Source: an uncultured Opitutales bacterium | GTDB lineage: Bacteria > Verrucomicrobiota > Verrucomicrobiia > Opitutales > UBA2995 | Assembly: GCA_937920335.1 (NCBI GenBank) | Contig: CALGUT010000823.1 | Span: 1 to 5,697 of the forward strand | Length of the DNA: 5,697 nucleotides | Direction: 5' to 3' | Shown: piece after piece, positions 1 through 5,670 of the stretch | Layout: the number at the start of each line of letters is the position of its first letter | Numbering within the stretch: the stretch's first letter is position 1 | Notes under the pieces: model-generated | Seen by the model: only the letters and a program-made list of their open reading frames with translations | Told to the model about the DNA's origin: nothing | The model's database searches: none | Made by a program: the position numbers and the translations under genes

Positions 1-405
1 ATGCGAATTCCAGCGCAGGCACCCTTGCTCATCTACGGCTATATCCGTACTCGGGTCGTAATCGTAAGTTCGAGAAATCTCATGGCGGCGGAGATACTTT
101 CTATCAGCGAATTTTCCATGCCAAAGGTGAAATATACCACCACCACTTGCACACACACGTCCCTGGACCTCATTGAAAATCCGCAAACTCCAATCATGGT
201 AATAATTAAACTCCCGGTCGTTGAGCAAATGAGATTCACGAACCGCATCCCAGTTTCCACTGGCTGCACTCACAAACTTGTAGTCTCCGCCGCCATAAAT
301 ACTGGCTTCATAAAAACCAAACTTTTCCAAGACGTCACGCTCCATGATCCAGGCGTGGCCCGAAGACAGATCGGATGACAATCCTTGCGCAATGATCTTC
401 GGATC
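1..405 (-). pseudogene. Glycosyltransferase-like protein, C-terminal part, downstream of the stop and cut by the window edge
   Basis: Reading the minus strand on past the TAA at 406-408 in the same frame gives 135 codons with no further stop up to position 1. The translation is clearly protein-like and matches the second half of the same family: SGHAWIMERDVLEKFGFY (about residues 15-32 after the stop), the glycine-rich acidic motif YGGGDY (37-42), HLWHG (93-97), then a YDYDPSTDIAVDEQGCLRWNS tail (114-134). HLWHG and DxDPxxDIAxD..GCxRWNS are, from memory, typical of the C-terminal end of this group. No frameshift is needed to join the halves; one nonsense codon separates them. The gene is therefore a nonsense-type pseudogene, a recent mutation, or the product of a sequencing or assembly error. 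The true C-terminus lies left of the window. An internal ATG exists 20 codons after the stop, but restart there would give only a fragment. Confidence 0.7.
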
Positions 406-408
406 TTA
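406..408 (-). other. In-frame TAA splitting the glycosyltransferase gene
   Basis: The minus strand reads CGA TTG ATA CCC TAA GAT CCG AAG. The sequence before and after stays in one frame and resembles one family, so a single base difference would restore the gene. TAA is not a selenocysteine or pyrrolysine codon, so recoding is an unlikely explanation. The original residue cannot be deduced. Confidence 0.75.
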
Positions 409-951
409 GGGTATCAATCGATGGTCTTGTATATCTCCCATCCTTGATGCCCGTGATTGTCGCTTGATAAAATACTGATCCTCCAACGGTCGATTAAGGT
501 CTAAATTCCGATTCAAGTAATAGGCATGATCAAAGAGCTGAACCAGCCTCGCTCTTGACAAGGTATCTATAGCTAATTCCTGCCAGTCCTTCCGTTCAAA
601 AATGATATCACAATCCAACCAGGCTACTTTGGTACAATCACTCGGCAATGCCTCCAGAGCCAAGTTCAACAACCGTTCTTTCTGCCAGAGAACAGCTCCC
701 GAAGACACCTGAATCAGCTTCGTGGCATCAGATTCATCCAACTGGTACTCCCCCTGATGCCCTTGCTCAACCGTCAACAAAGGAACATCCAAATGTTCGT
801 GAAAGATTTTGTAATTCGCCAGTCGAGCCTCGTACCGCATGGGATTATAGTAACTGGTAATCGCCCAGATACCGTTCGAAGATCTTGTTGATTGAACTGC
901 CATAAAAAGGAATCGGATAAAGTCGCACACAGCACTGGAACAGTGTTCCAT
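406..951 (-). CDS. Glycosyltransferase-like protein, N-terminal part (ends at premature in-frame stop)
   Basis: The 181-residue frame reads like the donor-binding half of a GT-A-type glycosyltransferase. It has an opening beta strand and loop (IWAITSYYNP, residues 28-37), then RLANYKIF (43-50), LWQKERLLNLAL (88-99) and WLDCDIIF (111-118). D113-C114-D115 is the DxD-like motif expected to bind metal and nucleotide-sugar. From memory, members of this bacterial family begin just before the WAITSYYNP strand, so the ATG at 903 (residue 17) is a plausible alternative start; neither start has a Shine-Dalgarno sequence. The frame ends at TAA 406-408, but the same frame continues as recognisable family sequence to the window edge, so this is the first part of a longer gene of at least 316 codons. 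The product as it stands lacks the C-terminal acceptor half and is probably inactive. Donor and acceptor cannot be told from sequence. Family-level call fairly sure; activity unknown. Confidence 0.7.
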   Translation of the reverse strand: MEHCSSAVCDFIRFLFMAVQSTRSSNGIWAITSYYNPMRYEARLANYKIFHEHLDVPLLTVEQGHQGEYQLDESDATKLIQVSSGAVLWQKERLLNLALEALPSDCTKVAWLDCDIIFERKDWQELAIDTLSRARLVQLFDHAYYLNRNLDLNRPLEDQYFIKRQSRASRMGDIQDHRLIP

Positions 952-1106
952 TTAAACTGCTTTTTGATCCTATAAACCTTGATCCAGAGACTGACTTGCA
1001 AAATACGATTTCCTGCCCATTTACCCGATTCATCTACTTTTTACCCTAGTTGATCAGACAATTCCGAAAAGCCGATCTCATCAATGCTCCCCCAATATCG
1101 CACCAG

Positions 1107-1130
1107 CCAAAAACCGTTCCAAAAATCGCT
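1107..1130 (+). repeat. Tandem 12-bp repeat, two copies
   Basis: CCAAAAACCGTT (1107-1118) is followed directly by CCAAAAATCGCT (1119-1130), identical at 10 of 12 positions. Each copy holds an A5 tract, spaced 12 bp apart, a little over one helical turn. It abuts the -35-like element of the ASST promoter candidate. It could be a regulator site or slightly curved DNA; with only two copies, chance is also possible. Confidence 0.5.
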
Positions 1131-1158
1131 TGGAGTCTCCGATTTCGACACCTAATAT
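1130..1158 (+). promoter_or_regulatory. Weak candidate sigma70-type promoter for the sulfotransferase gene
   Basis: TTGGAG at 1130-1135 (3 of 6 to TTGACA) and TAATAT at 1153-1158 (4 of 6 to TATAAT) are separated by 17 bp. Transcription would start near 1165, leaving a leader of only about 12 bases before the ATG at 1177 and no Shine-Dalgarno sequence. The match is poor, so this is only the best candidate in the 225-base intergenic region 952-1176. No convincing promoter was seen there for the divergent glycosyltransferase. Confidence 0.25.
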
Positions 1159-1176
1159 TCTCCCTTATATTTTCAC

Positions 1177-2862
1177 ATGAAGTTCCCCGCCATCCAATTT
1201 ATCCTAGCGTCGGTCCTGTTTTTATCGGGAAGCCTCATCTGGGCAGGTCCCAGTTTTCGCTCTGAACCAACGCTGCAACTCAATCCAAATCCAGCAGCCC
1301 CATTAGCTGCCATTTTATCTTTCAAGAGCTCGGGGTCTACGAACACAAAGATTGTCGCATCCTCTGACGATCATCGCTTTGAGCTTGAATACGGCGTCGA
1401 TAAAAACACGACCTTTGGGTTACCCATCGTGGGAATGAGAGCCGGTAGAAACTATATGATAACCGTTCATATATCGAATCTAAGCGGTCAAACAACCTAC
1501 TCAAAACCTCTGTCTATAAACACCCCTTCCCTACCAGTTCGACCGGATCTGATGCCCCAGATTGTAGTGGAAACCAACCGTCCGGAAGCGATGTCGAAGG
1601 GTTTCACACTCTTCAATCCAAGGCGAAGAATTCCCCTTGCCGTCGAAGACGCCATTTCGGCTGCTTCTGAGTTCAACGCCAATCTTGGTATGCTCACGGT
1701 CGTGGACGCAGAGGGTGAGGTCATCTGGTATTACCACGGTGACTCCAGGATCACTGATTATCGCCCGATATCCAACGGTAACATTGTGTTCATAACATCG
1801 GACAACCGGCTAACCGAAATTGACGTTCTGGGAAATACCGTGGCGAGTTGGTGCGCCACGGGCCGACCTTCTTCGGACGGAGATTGCCCGCCCGATTCTA
1901 TACCTGTTGATTTGCCAACATTCCACCACTCGTTTCAAGAATACGACAATGGCGATTTCCTCATACTAAGCACCGAAATCAGAGAGTTGCCGGACTACTA
2001 TACCAGCGAGACTCTGAAGGACGCACCTCGAAAAAACCAACAGGTCGTTGGAGACATCGTCGCCCGAATGACTCGGTCAGGAAAGATCGTTTGGAAATGG
2101 AGTGCCTTTGATCACCTGGATCCCTACCAGATCGGATACCTCACCTTCTCGAATTACTGGGTCCGTCGTGGATTTCCCAATACTGTAGATTGGAGTCATG
2201 CCAATGCAGTTCGGATCGTCGACGATGGTGATGCATTCCTGGTAAACTTCAGACTCATATCTGGAATCGCCAAGGTCGAAGTAAAGTCGCAGGATATCGA
2301 ATGGATGGTGATCACAGACCCCCAGGACATTACAGGGGAACTGGCAAATAAAACCTTTACCATGAAAAATTCCGACGATTGGTTTTGGATGCCCCACGCA
2401 CCCTGGATCACTGAGGAAGGAACCCTGCTCATTTTCAACAATGACAATTTCGGAGCCCGCCCATTCGAACCATCCCTTCCGCCGGCGGCCATCCGAAGCC
2501 GGGCCGAGGAGTACGCCATCAACGAAGAAACCCGCGAACTGACAAAAATATGGGATTCCCGGTTTCCAGGCGAAATCCCCATGCAAAGCTGGGCCATGGG
2601 TAGCGTTCAACCCTTACCCAACAAGAACGTCTTAGTCGGCTATGGAATGCTATTTCGCCCAGAAGGCATTGGGGACCTTACCTGGCCGAAGCGGCTCGCC
2701 CACCCAGGCTGGACTCAGATTCGGGAATACACCAAGACCCACCCTTCGACGTTGGCTTGGAGCCTGACGCTGCTCCCCTTAACCGAAGACAGTGAAATTG
2801 GCTGGGCAATATACGGCGGTCTACGCCTACCCAACTGGCCACCGACGGGTTACTCAGAATAA
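1177..2862 (+). CDS. Exported aryl-sulfate sulfotransferase (ASST family)
   Basis: This 561-residue protein fits the bacterial arylsulfotransferase family, which moves sulfate from one phenolic sulfate ester to another phenol without PAPS, through a sulfohistidine intermediate, in the periplasm. Residues 1-23 form a Sec signal peptide (lysine, hydrophobic stretch, likely cleavage after IWA). Residues about 30-118 resemble the family's small N-terminal beta domain (LNPNPAAPLAA). The rest resembles the beta-propeller: H250/H251 in FHHSFQEYDNGDFLIL, H341 in DWSHANAV, R359 in FLVNFRLISGIAKVE and H407 in MPHAPW. The 18-residue spacing of H341 and R359 equals that of His356 and Arg374 in E. coli AssT, making H407 the likely counterpart of the sulfated His436. 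The mature protein has only two cysteines, C226 and C237. Length is close to the E. coli enzyme (about 600). There is no Shine-Dalgarno sequence; the start is chosen because it gives the signal peptide. Natural substrates are unknown. The gene stands alone, divergent from the glycosyltransferase and convergent with the DinB-like gene. Confidence 0.88.
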   Translation: MKFPAIQFILASVLFLSGSLIWAGPSFRSEPTLQLNPNPAAPLAAILSFKSSGSTNTKIVASSDDHRFELEYGVDKNTTFGLPIVGMRAGRNYMITVHISNLSGQTTYSKPLSINTPSLPVRPDLMPQIVVETNRPEAMSKGFTLFNPRRRIPLAVEDAISAASEFNANLGMLTVVDAEGEVIWYYHGDSRITDYRPISNGNIVFITSDNRLTEIDVLGNTVASWCATGRPSSDGDCPPDSIPVDLPTFHHSFQEYDNGDFLILSTEIRELPDYYTSETLKDAPRKNQQVVGDIVARMTRSGKIVWKWSAFDHLDPYQIGYLTFSNYWVRRGFPNTVDWSHANAVRIVDDGDAFLVNFRLISGIAKVEVKSQDIEWMVITDPQDITGELANKTFTMKNSDDWFWMPHAPWITEEGTLLIFNNDNFGARPFEPSLPPAAIRSRAEEYAINEETRELTKIWDSRFPGEIPMQSWAMGSVQPLPNKNVLVGYGMLFRPEGIGDLTWPKRLAHPGWTQIREYTKTHPSTLAWSLTLLPLTEDSEIGWAIYGGLRLPNWPPTGYSE

Positions 2863-2867
2863 GTGCT

Positions 2868-3404
2868 TTAGTTCTTTAAGCCATCAAGCACAGATTCTAT
2901 CTGAGGTAGATGAACCTCCAAGTGTAGACAAAACATACAGTGCCAGCCGTGCGCATCGAGCATTCCGAAAATCGGATGCCGTTTTCTAAGCGTTCCGCGT
3001 AGCCTTTTGAGTTGTTTGACCACTCGTAAATGATCCTCTACCGAAGCCACAAACGCTTCAATCTGCTCCGGTCCAGGGTTGCCTGAAGGCATCACATCCT
3101 TCTTGGAATCTTTTACCGGTAAGTTCAGGGGTTCTTCATTTCGAGCAAGGCTATCAACGATTGCTGTCATAGTTCGATTCACAATCACGTTATGCTCCAA
3201 AATCATGTAAATGGACCATTCACGCATATCTTCATCGACCCCTCTCATCGCAGGCACTCGATAGCAACGGCGCCCCTCATCGCCATTAAGCCGTATGATT
3301 AGATCTTTGTAGACACTTAAGACTGAGTGAATTCGATCATAGGCTTTCTCCTTACTCGTAAGTAGGAAACGAAGCCTGATCAGACCTTTAATCAAGAAGC
3401 TCAC
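2868..3404 (-). CDS. DinB-like (DinB/YfiT superfamily) putative metal-binding protein
   Basis: A 178-residue, mostly helical protein that fits the DinB-like four-helix-bundle superfamily, whose members bind a divalent metal through three histidines; some use thiol cofactors, and most have no known reaction. Candidate ligands are H71 in MILEHNVIVNRT and H161/H165 in CLHLEVHLPQIE, the expected single His followed about 90 residues later by HxxxH. The preceding HPIFGMLDAHGW (143-154) also fits the family. There is no signal peptide, so it is probably cytoplasmic. The longest frame starts with GTG at 3404, but the Shine-Dalgarno AAGGAG touches that codon. TTG at 3395-3393 lies 8 bases after it and is the more likely start, giving 175 residues beginning IKGLIRLRF. 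It is the second gene of an operon, 3 bases (or 12, with the TTG start) after the membrane-protein gene, so translation is probably coupled. Its stop is 5 bases from the ASST stop on the other strand. Confidence 0.7.
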   Translation of the reverse strand: MSFLIKGLIRLRFLLTSKEKAYDRIHSVLSVYKDLIIRLNGDEGRRCYRVPAMRGVDEDMREWSIYMILEHNVIVNRTMTAIVDSLARNEEPLNLPVKDSKKDVMPSGNPGPEQIEAFVASVEDHLRVVKQLKRLRGTLRKRHPIFGMLDAHGWHCMFCLHLEVHLPQIESVLDGLKN

Positions 3405-3410
3405 TCCTTA
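3404..3410 (-). promoter_or_regulatory. Shine-Dalgarno site overlapping the stop of the upstream gene
   Basis: The minus strand reads TAAGGAG at 3410-3404. TAA is the stop of the membrane-protein gene, and its last two bases begin a perfect AAGGAG. Spacing is zero to the GTG at 3404 but 8 bases to the TTG at 3395-3393, which favours TTG as the start of the DinB-like gene. Such overlap is typical of translational coupling. No other gene start in this window has a comparable site. Confidence 0.55.
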
Positions 3411-4097
3411 CTTTTGAATCGCTTCCAACAACTGCCCAAACTCATCTTCACTTAGAGACCGTATTGAATTTATTGATACGACATGAATCTTTGTTCCAAT
3501 CGGCGCCAGATGATTAAACCCAGGGCCTATTTCAGACACATAGGCCTCAATTTGCAACGCAACGGTCACCCCTCCACTCCGACCAGGCCCCTCTACATAA
3601 TACGACTGCAGCGTTTGCCAGTCACTATCGTTCGATTCAAGCCACCAAGGACCTTGCCCGTCCATCGTATAAAAGTGACTCATCTCAAAACCGCTTTTAA
3701 AGATCCCACTATAGGATTTAAACTCACGCTCAGGAACCGGTTCAGCAACCGCGGTTGGAGCTCCAGGTGGCACGTAAGCCGAAGCTGGGGGTTTGCTCAT
3801 ATTCGAATACGCGATAAATCCAACGATCAGTAATACCGAACATAGGTGCAACAATAACGGAATCGAATACACCCACCTAATCCATCGCTTTGGCTTCAAA
3901 ACCGTCCAGGTAAACACCGCCAAGAAGACAGAAATAGCAAAGGCACCCAACTGCCAGAGCAAGAATGCTCCCAAGCGATTCATACCCCGCGTAAATCCAT
4001 CTCCCGTCGCTTCGATAAGCCGCGGTGCGACAAAAGCCATAGCAAATACGAACACCCACAGGAAGGTAGCGATAACTGGAATTCTAGCCTGGTTCAT
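3408..4097 (-). CDS. Inner-membrane protein with three transmembrane helices and a C-terminal soluble domain, function unknown
   Basis: I do not recognise a named family for the whole 229-residue protein. Three hydrophobic segments are clear: about residues 6-25, 42-66 and 74-97. A proline/alanine-rich linker (about 102-122, PPASAYVPPGAPTAVAEPVP) leads to a soluble domain at about 126-229. By the positive-inside rule, KPKRWIRW between helices 2 and 3 suggests that loop is cytoplasmic and the C-terminal domain is outside or periplasmic. The domain has the pattern SGIFKSGFEMSHFYTMD (130-146), WWLES (151-155) and ALQIEAYVSEIGPGFNHLAPIG (180-201). It resembles, from memory, a small OB-fold-like domain (G.f..GfE.S.F...WWl, then a GHlg-like loop) found in lipoproteins and membrane proteins of unknown role; this is tentative. 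The ATG at 4097 is the first in-frame start after a stop and lacks a Shine-Dalgarno sequence. It is the first gene of an operon with the DinB-like gene. Confidence 0.72.
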   Translation of the reverse strand: MNQARIPVIATFLWVFVFAMAFVAPRLIEATGDGFTRGMNRLGAFLLWQLGAFAISVFLAVFTWTVLKPKRWIRWVYSIPLLLHLCSVLLIVGFIAYSNMSKPPASAYVPPGAPTAVAEPVPEREFKSYSGIFKSGFEMSHFYTMDGQGPWWLESNDSDWQTLQSYYVEGPGRSGGVTVALQIEAYVSEIGPGFNHLAPIGTKIHVVSINSIRSLSEDEFGQLLEAIQK

Positions 4098-4145
4098 AGA
4101 GAACTAAGCAACTTTCTGATTCGGTCTTTCTTCAAACATGTTAGC

Positions 4146-4174
4146 AAGGTAGCATTTGGTTCAAAGAAACTCAA
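4146..4174 (-). promoter_or_regulatory. Candidate promoter of the membrane-protein/DinB-like operon
   Basis: On the minus strand TTGAGT (4174-4169) is followed after 17 bp by TACCTT (4151-4146). The spacer ends in TGC, giving an extended -10 form, TGCTACCTT. Transcription would start near 4139, about 42 bases before the ATG at 4097. The -10 hexamer itself is only a partial match, so this is a reasonable but unproven candidate. Confidence 0.38.
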
Positions 4175-4234
4175 TAGTCTACCTGTTTCTGCCTAGAACC
4201 CCTGTATTTACCTCCATTTTGGATGAAGAAATAA

Positions 4235-4263
4235 TTTACAGCGTTTCTGTCTTCAAATAGAAC
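4235..4263 (+). promoter_or_regulatory. Candidate sigma70-type promoter for the hydrolase gene
   Basis: TTTACA at 4235-4240 (5 of 6 to TTGACA) and TAGAAC at 4258-4263 (4 of 6 to TATAAT) are 17 bp apart. The start would fall near 4270, leaving a leader of about 12 bases before the ATG at 4282 without a Shine-Dalgarno site. If the real start is the in-frame ATG at 4309, the leader is about 39 bases. Confidence 0.35.
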
Positions 4264-4281
4264 TTCCTCAAGCATCTACCC

Positions 4282-5499
4282 ATGAATACCCACATAGCCC
4301 CGAAAACAATGAAATCCAATCTTCTACTAGCAGCGCTCCTCCTTCCCCACCTTCTAATAGCCAAGGAAACAACTTCGATCAGCGATATCGGTAACAAACA
4401 TTACCTGTGTGTCGGAGACCATTGGACGGCTGATGAAGCGAACCTGAAAATGAAGACGTTTGCGTCGACCTGGTCAGACAAAGCTTCCTGGGAAGCACGT
4501 CGGAATACTATTCGTAATGGTATCCTTGAAGGCTTGCACTGGGACCATATGCCACAAATAGACGGCAATTTTAATCCGATCATCCACAGTCGCAGAGAAA
4601 TGGACGGCTACGTCGTCGAGAATATCGCGATCGAAAGTTTTCCTGGTTTCTGGATAACCGGGAACCTCTATCTACCAGCAAGGCCCAAGGCGAAAAACCC
4701 GGCCATACTCAACCCACATGGCCATCTCGCGAACAAACGACTGACACACTACATGCAGATACGCTGTGCCGCATTCGCGCGGATGGGAGCCATCGCGTTC
4801 GCTTACGACATGGTTGGCTACGCCGAATCGACGCAGGTAACTCACAAGATGCCAATCGCTGCCCTCCTGCAAACCTGGAACAGCAAACGCGTATTGGAAT
4901 ATCTATTATCTCGGCCGGATGTGGATCCAAAGTACATCGGAATGACAGGCGGTTCCGGCGGTGGCACACAGACATTCGTGCTCACAGCCATCGACGATCG
5001 TATAACCGTATCCGCTCCCGTGGTTCAGATATCGGCACACTTTTTCGGTGGCTGCGTCTGCGAAAGCGGGATGCCCATTCACAAGAGCGAAACACATCAG
5101 ACGAACAATGTTGAACTCGGAGCCATGGCAGCCCCTCGCCCCCTCCTAATGGTCTCAAATGGTGCCGACTGGACGCGGAACACACCTCGCATTGAATTCC
5201 CTTACGTGCAAAGCGTCTACGCCCTATACGATGCGGAACACAAAGCTGAAAATGTTCATCTACCGCTTGAGACCCACGACTACGGTTATTCCAAACGAGC
5301 GGCAGCCTACAACTTTTTCGCTCATCACTTCAATCTAAGCAGAAAATCCATTCCCTACGATGAGGGCTGGGACGAAAGTTTTGTGACTATTCTTTCACCA
5401 GAAGAGCTCAAGGTCTTTAACGATGCACACCCCCGTCCTAAGACAGATCTCATCGGCGACGAAGCAATTATGACACATCTCGGATTCACCAGCGATTAA
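4282..5499 (+). CDS. Exported alpha/beta hydrolase, acetylxylan-esterase-like
   Basis: This 405-residue protein has an alpha/beta-hydrolase core of the group often annotated as acetylxylan-esterase-like, common in Planctomycetota and Verrucomicrobiota. The nucleophile elbow is GGSGGG with S225. The family-like NPHGHLAN (144-151) probably provides the oxyanion region, and AFAYDMVGYAES (172-183) follows. Late strands carry the likely catalytic acid D296 (VSNGADWTRNTP) and base H332 (ETHDYGYSKR). A helical region at about 60-92 precedes the core, and a short tail (about 365-405) follows it. The elbow is neither the GCSRxGK of CE15 glucuronoyl esterases nor the GGSQGG of CE7 enzymes. An ester substrate, possibly acetylated carbohydrate, is inferred from annotation habits for this group; peptidase activity is less likely. 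The signal peptide hydrophobic core is residues 13-27; the in-frame ATG at 4309 (residue 10) gives a more conventional signal peptide (MKSNLLLAALLL) and may be the true start. There is no Shine-Dalgarno sequence at either. The gene is a single transcription unit. Confidence 0.82.
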   Translation: MNTHIAPKTMKSNLLLAALLLPHLLIAKETTSISDIGNKHYLCVGDHWTADEANLKMKTFASTWSDKASWEARRNTIRNGILEGLHWDHMPQIDGNFNPIIHSRREMDGYVVENIAIESFPGFWITGNLYLPARPKAKNPAILNPHGHLANKRLTHYMQIRCAAFARMGAIAFAYDMVGYAESTQVTHKMPIAALLQTWNSKRVLEYLLSRPDVDPKYIGMTGGSGGGTQTFVLTAIDDRITVSAPVVQISAHFFGGCVCESGMPIHKSETHQTNNVELGAMAAPRPLLMVSNGADWTRNTPRIEFPYVQSVYALYDAEHKAENVHLPLETHDYGYSKRAAAYNFFAHHFNLSRKSIPYDEGWDESFVTILSPEELKVFNDAHPRPKTDLIGDEAIMTHLGFTSD

Positions 5500-5516
5500 G
5501 TGGTTCACATCCCACC

Positions 5517-5568
5517 TTGATCGTTATCCTGATTTTATCGTAATCCTAATCGTTATCGTTATCGAATC
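5517..5568. repeat. Degenerate hexanucleotide tandem repeat (GATWAC type)
   Basis: Read on the minus strand, the stretch resolves into GATTC, GATAAC, GATAAC, GATTAG, GATTAC, GATAAA, ATCAG, GATAAC, GATCAA: seven hexamers based on GATAAC/GATTAC plus two 5-base units. It lies 17 bases after the hydrolase stop, outside any gene. It has no internal dyad and no T-run, so it does not look like a terminator. It is a simple-sequence repeat of unknown role. Confidence 0.65.
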
Positions 5569-5619
5569 CCTGACCGTTGCCTGACCATTCTAAATTATCT
5601 TCACCCTAAAAGCACCTAC

Positions 5620-5670
5620 ATGAAACCCGCATTCCTATTTCTTTTTGGGGCTGTCCTAGCTAAGGGTTAG
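5620..5670 (+). pseudogene. Start of a signal-peptide-bearing gene that stops after 16 codons
   Basis: ATG at 5620 opens MKPAFLFLFGAVLAKG and then hits TAG at 5668-5670. The sequence has the form of a Sec signal peptide: one lysine, a hydrophobic run, then a small-residue end (AVLA). The coding sequence that should follow is missing. The other two plus-strand frames also close within CCTAGCTAAGGG (5655-5666), so one small frameshift does not rescue it. From about 5665 the sequence becomes AT-rich. It may be the remnant of a gene cut by a deletion or insertion just to the right, or a chance small frame. The window ends too soon to decide. Confidence 0.35.

Noticed and set aside
1..378. Plus-strand open frame of 125 codons at the left edge
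   Set aside because: It lies opposite the C-terminal half of the glycosyltransferase-like gene, whose minus-strand translation carries clear family motifs; the plus-strand product has no recognisable features.
774..1033. Minus-strand short frames overlapping the start of the glycosyltransferase gene
   Set aside because: They overlap the glycosyltransferase start in other frames and show no family features; joining them to the main frame would need an unsupported frameshift.
1050..1265. Plus-strand 71-codon frame spanning the intergenic region into the ASST start
   Set aside because: It overlaps the ASST signal peptide in another frame, and its translation is not protein-like.
2077..2610. 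Minus-strand open frame of 177 codons
   Set aside because: It is antisense to the ASST gene across its conserved active-site region, and its translation has no coherent domain pattern.
2863..2885. Possible bidirectional terminator between the convergent ASST and DinB-like genes
   Set aside because: Only GCTT/AAGC can pair (4 bp), and there is no T-run; the stop codons are 5 bases apart, so any terminator would lie inside coding sequence.
4672..5185. Several minus-strand frames within the hydrolase gene
   Set aside because: All are antisense shadows of the well-supported alpha/beta-hydrolase core.
4282..5499. CE15 glucuronoyl esterase or CE7 acetyl esterase assignment
   Set aside because: The nucleophile motif is GGSGGG, not GCSRxGK (CE15) or GGSQGG (CE7), so only a general acetylxylan-esterase-like call is made.
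5497..5518. Hairpin after the hydrolase stop (AAGTGG...CCACCTT)
   Set aside because: Six pairs with a bulge and no following T-run; too weak to call a terminator.
5517..5568. CRISPR array
   Set aside because: Units are 5-6 bases with no spacers; this is a simple tandem repeat.
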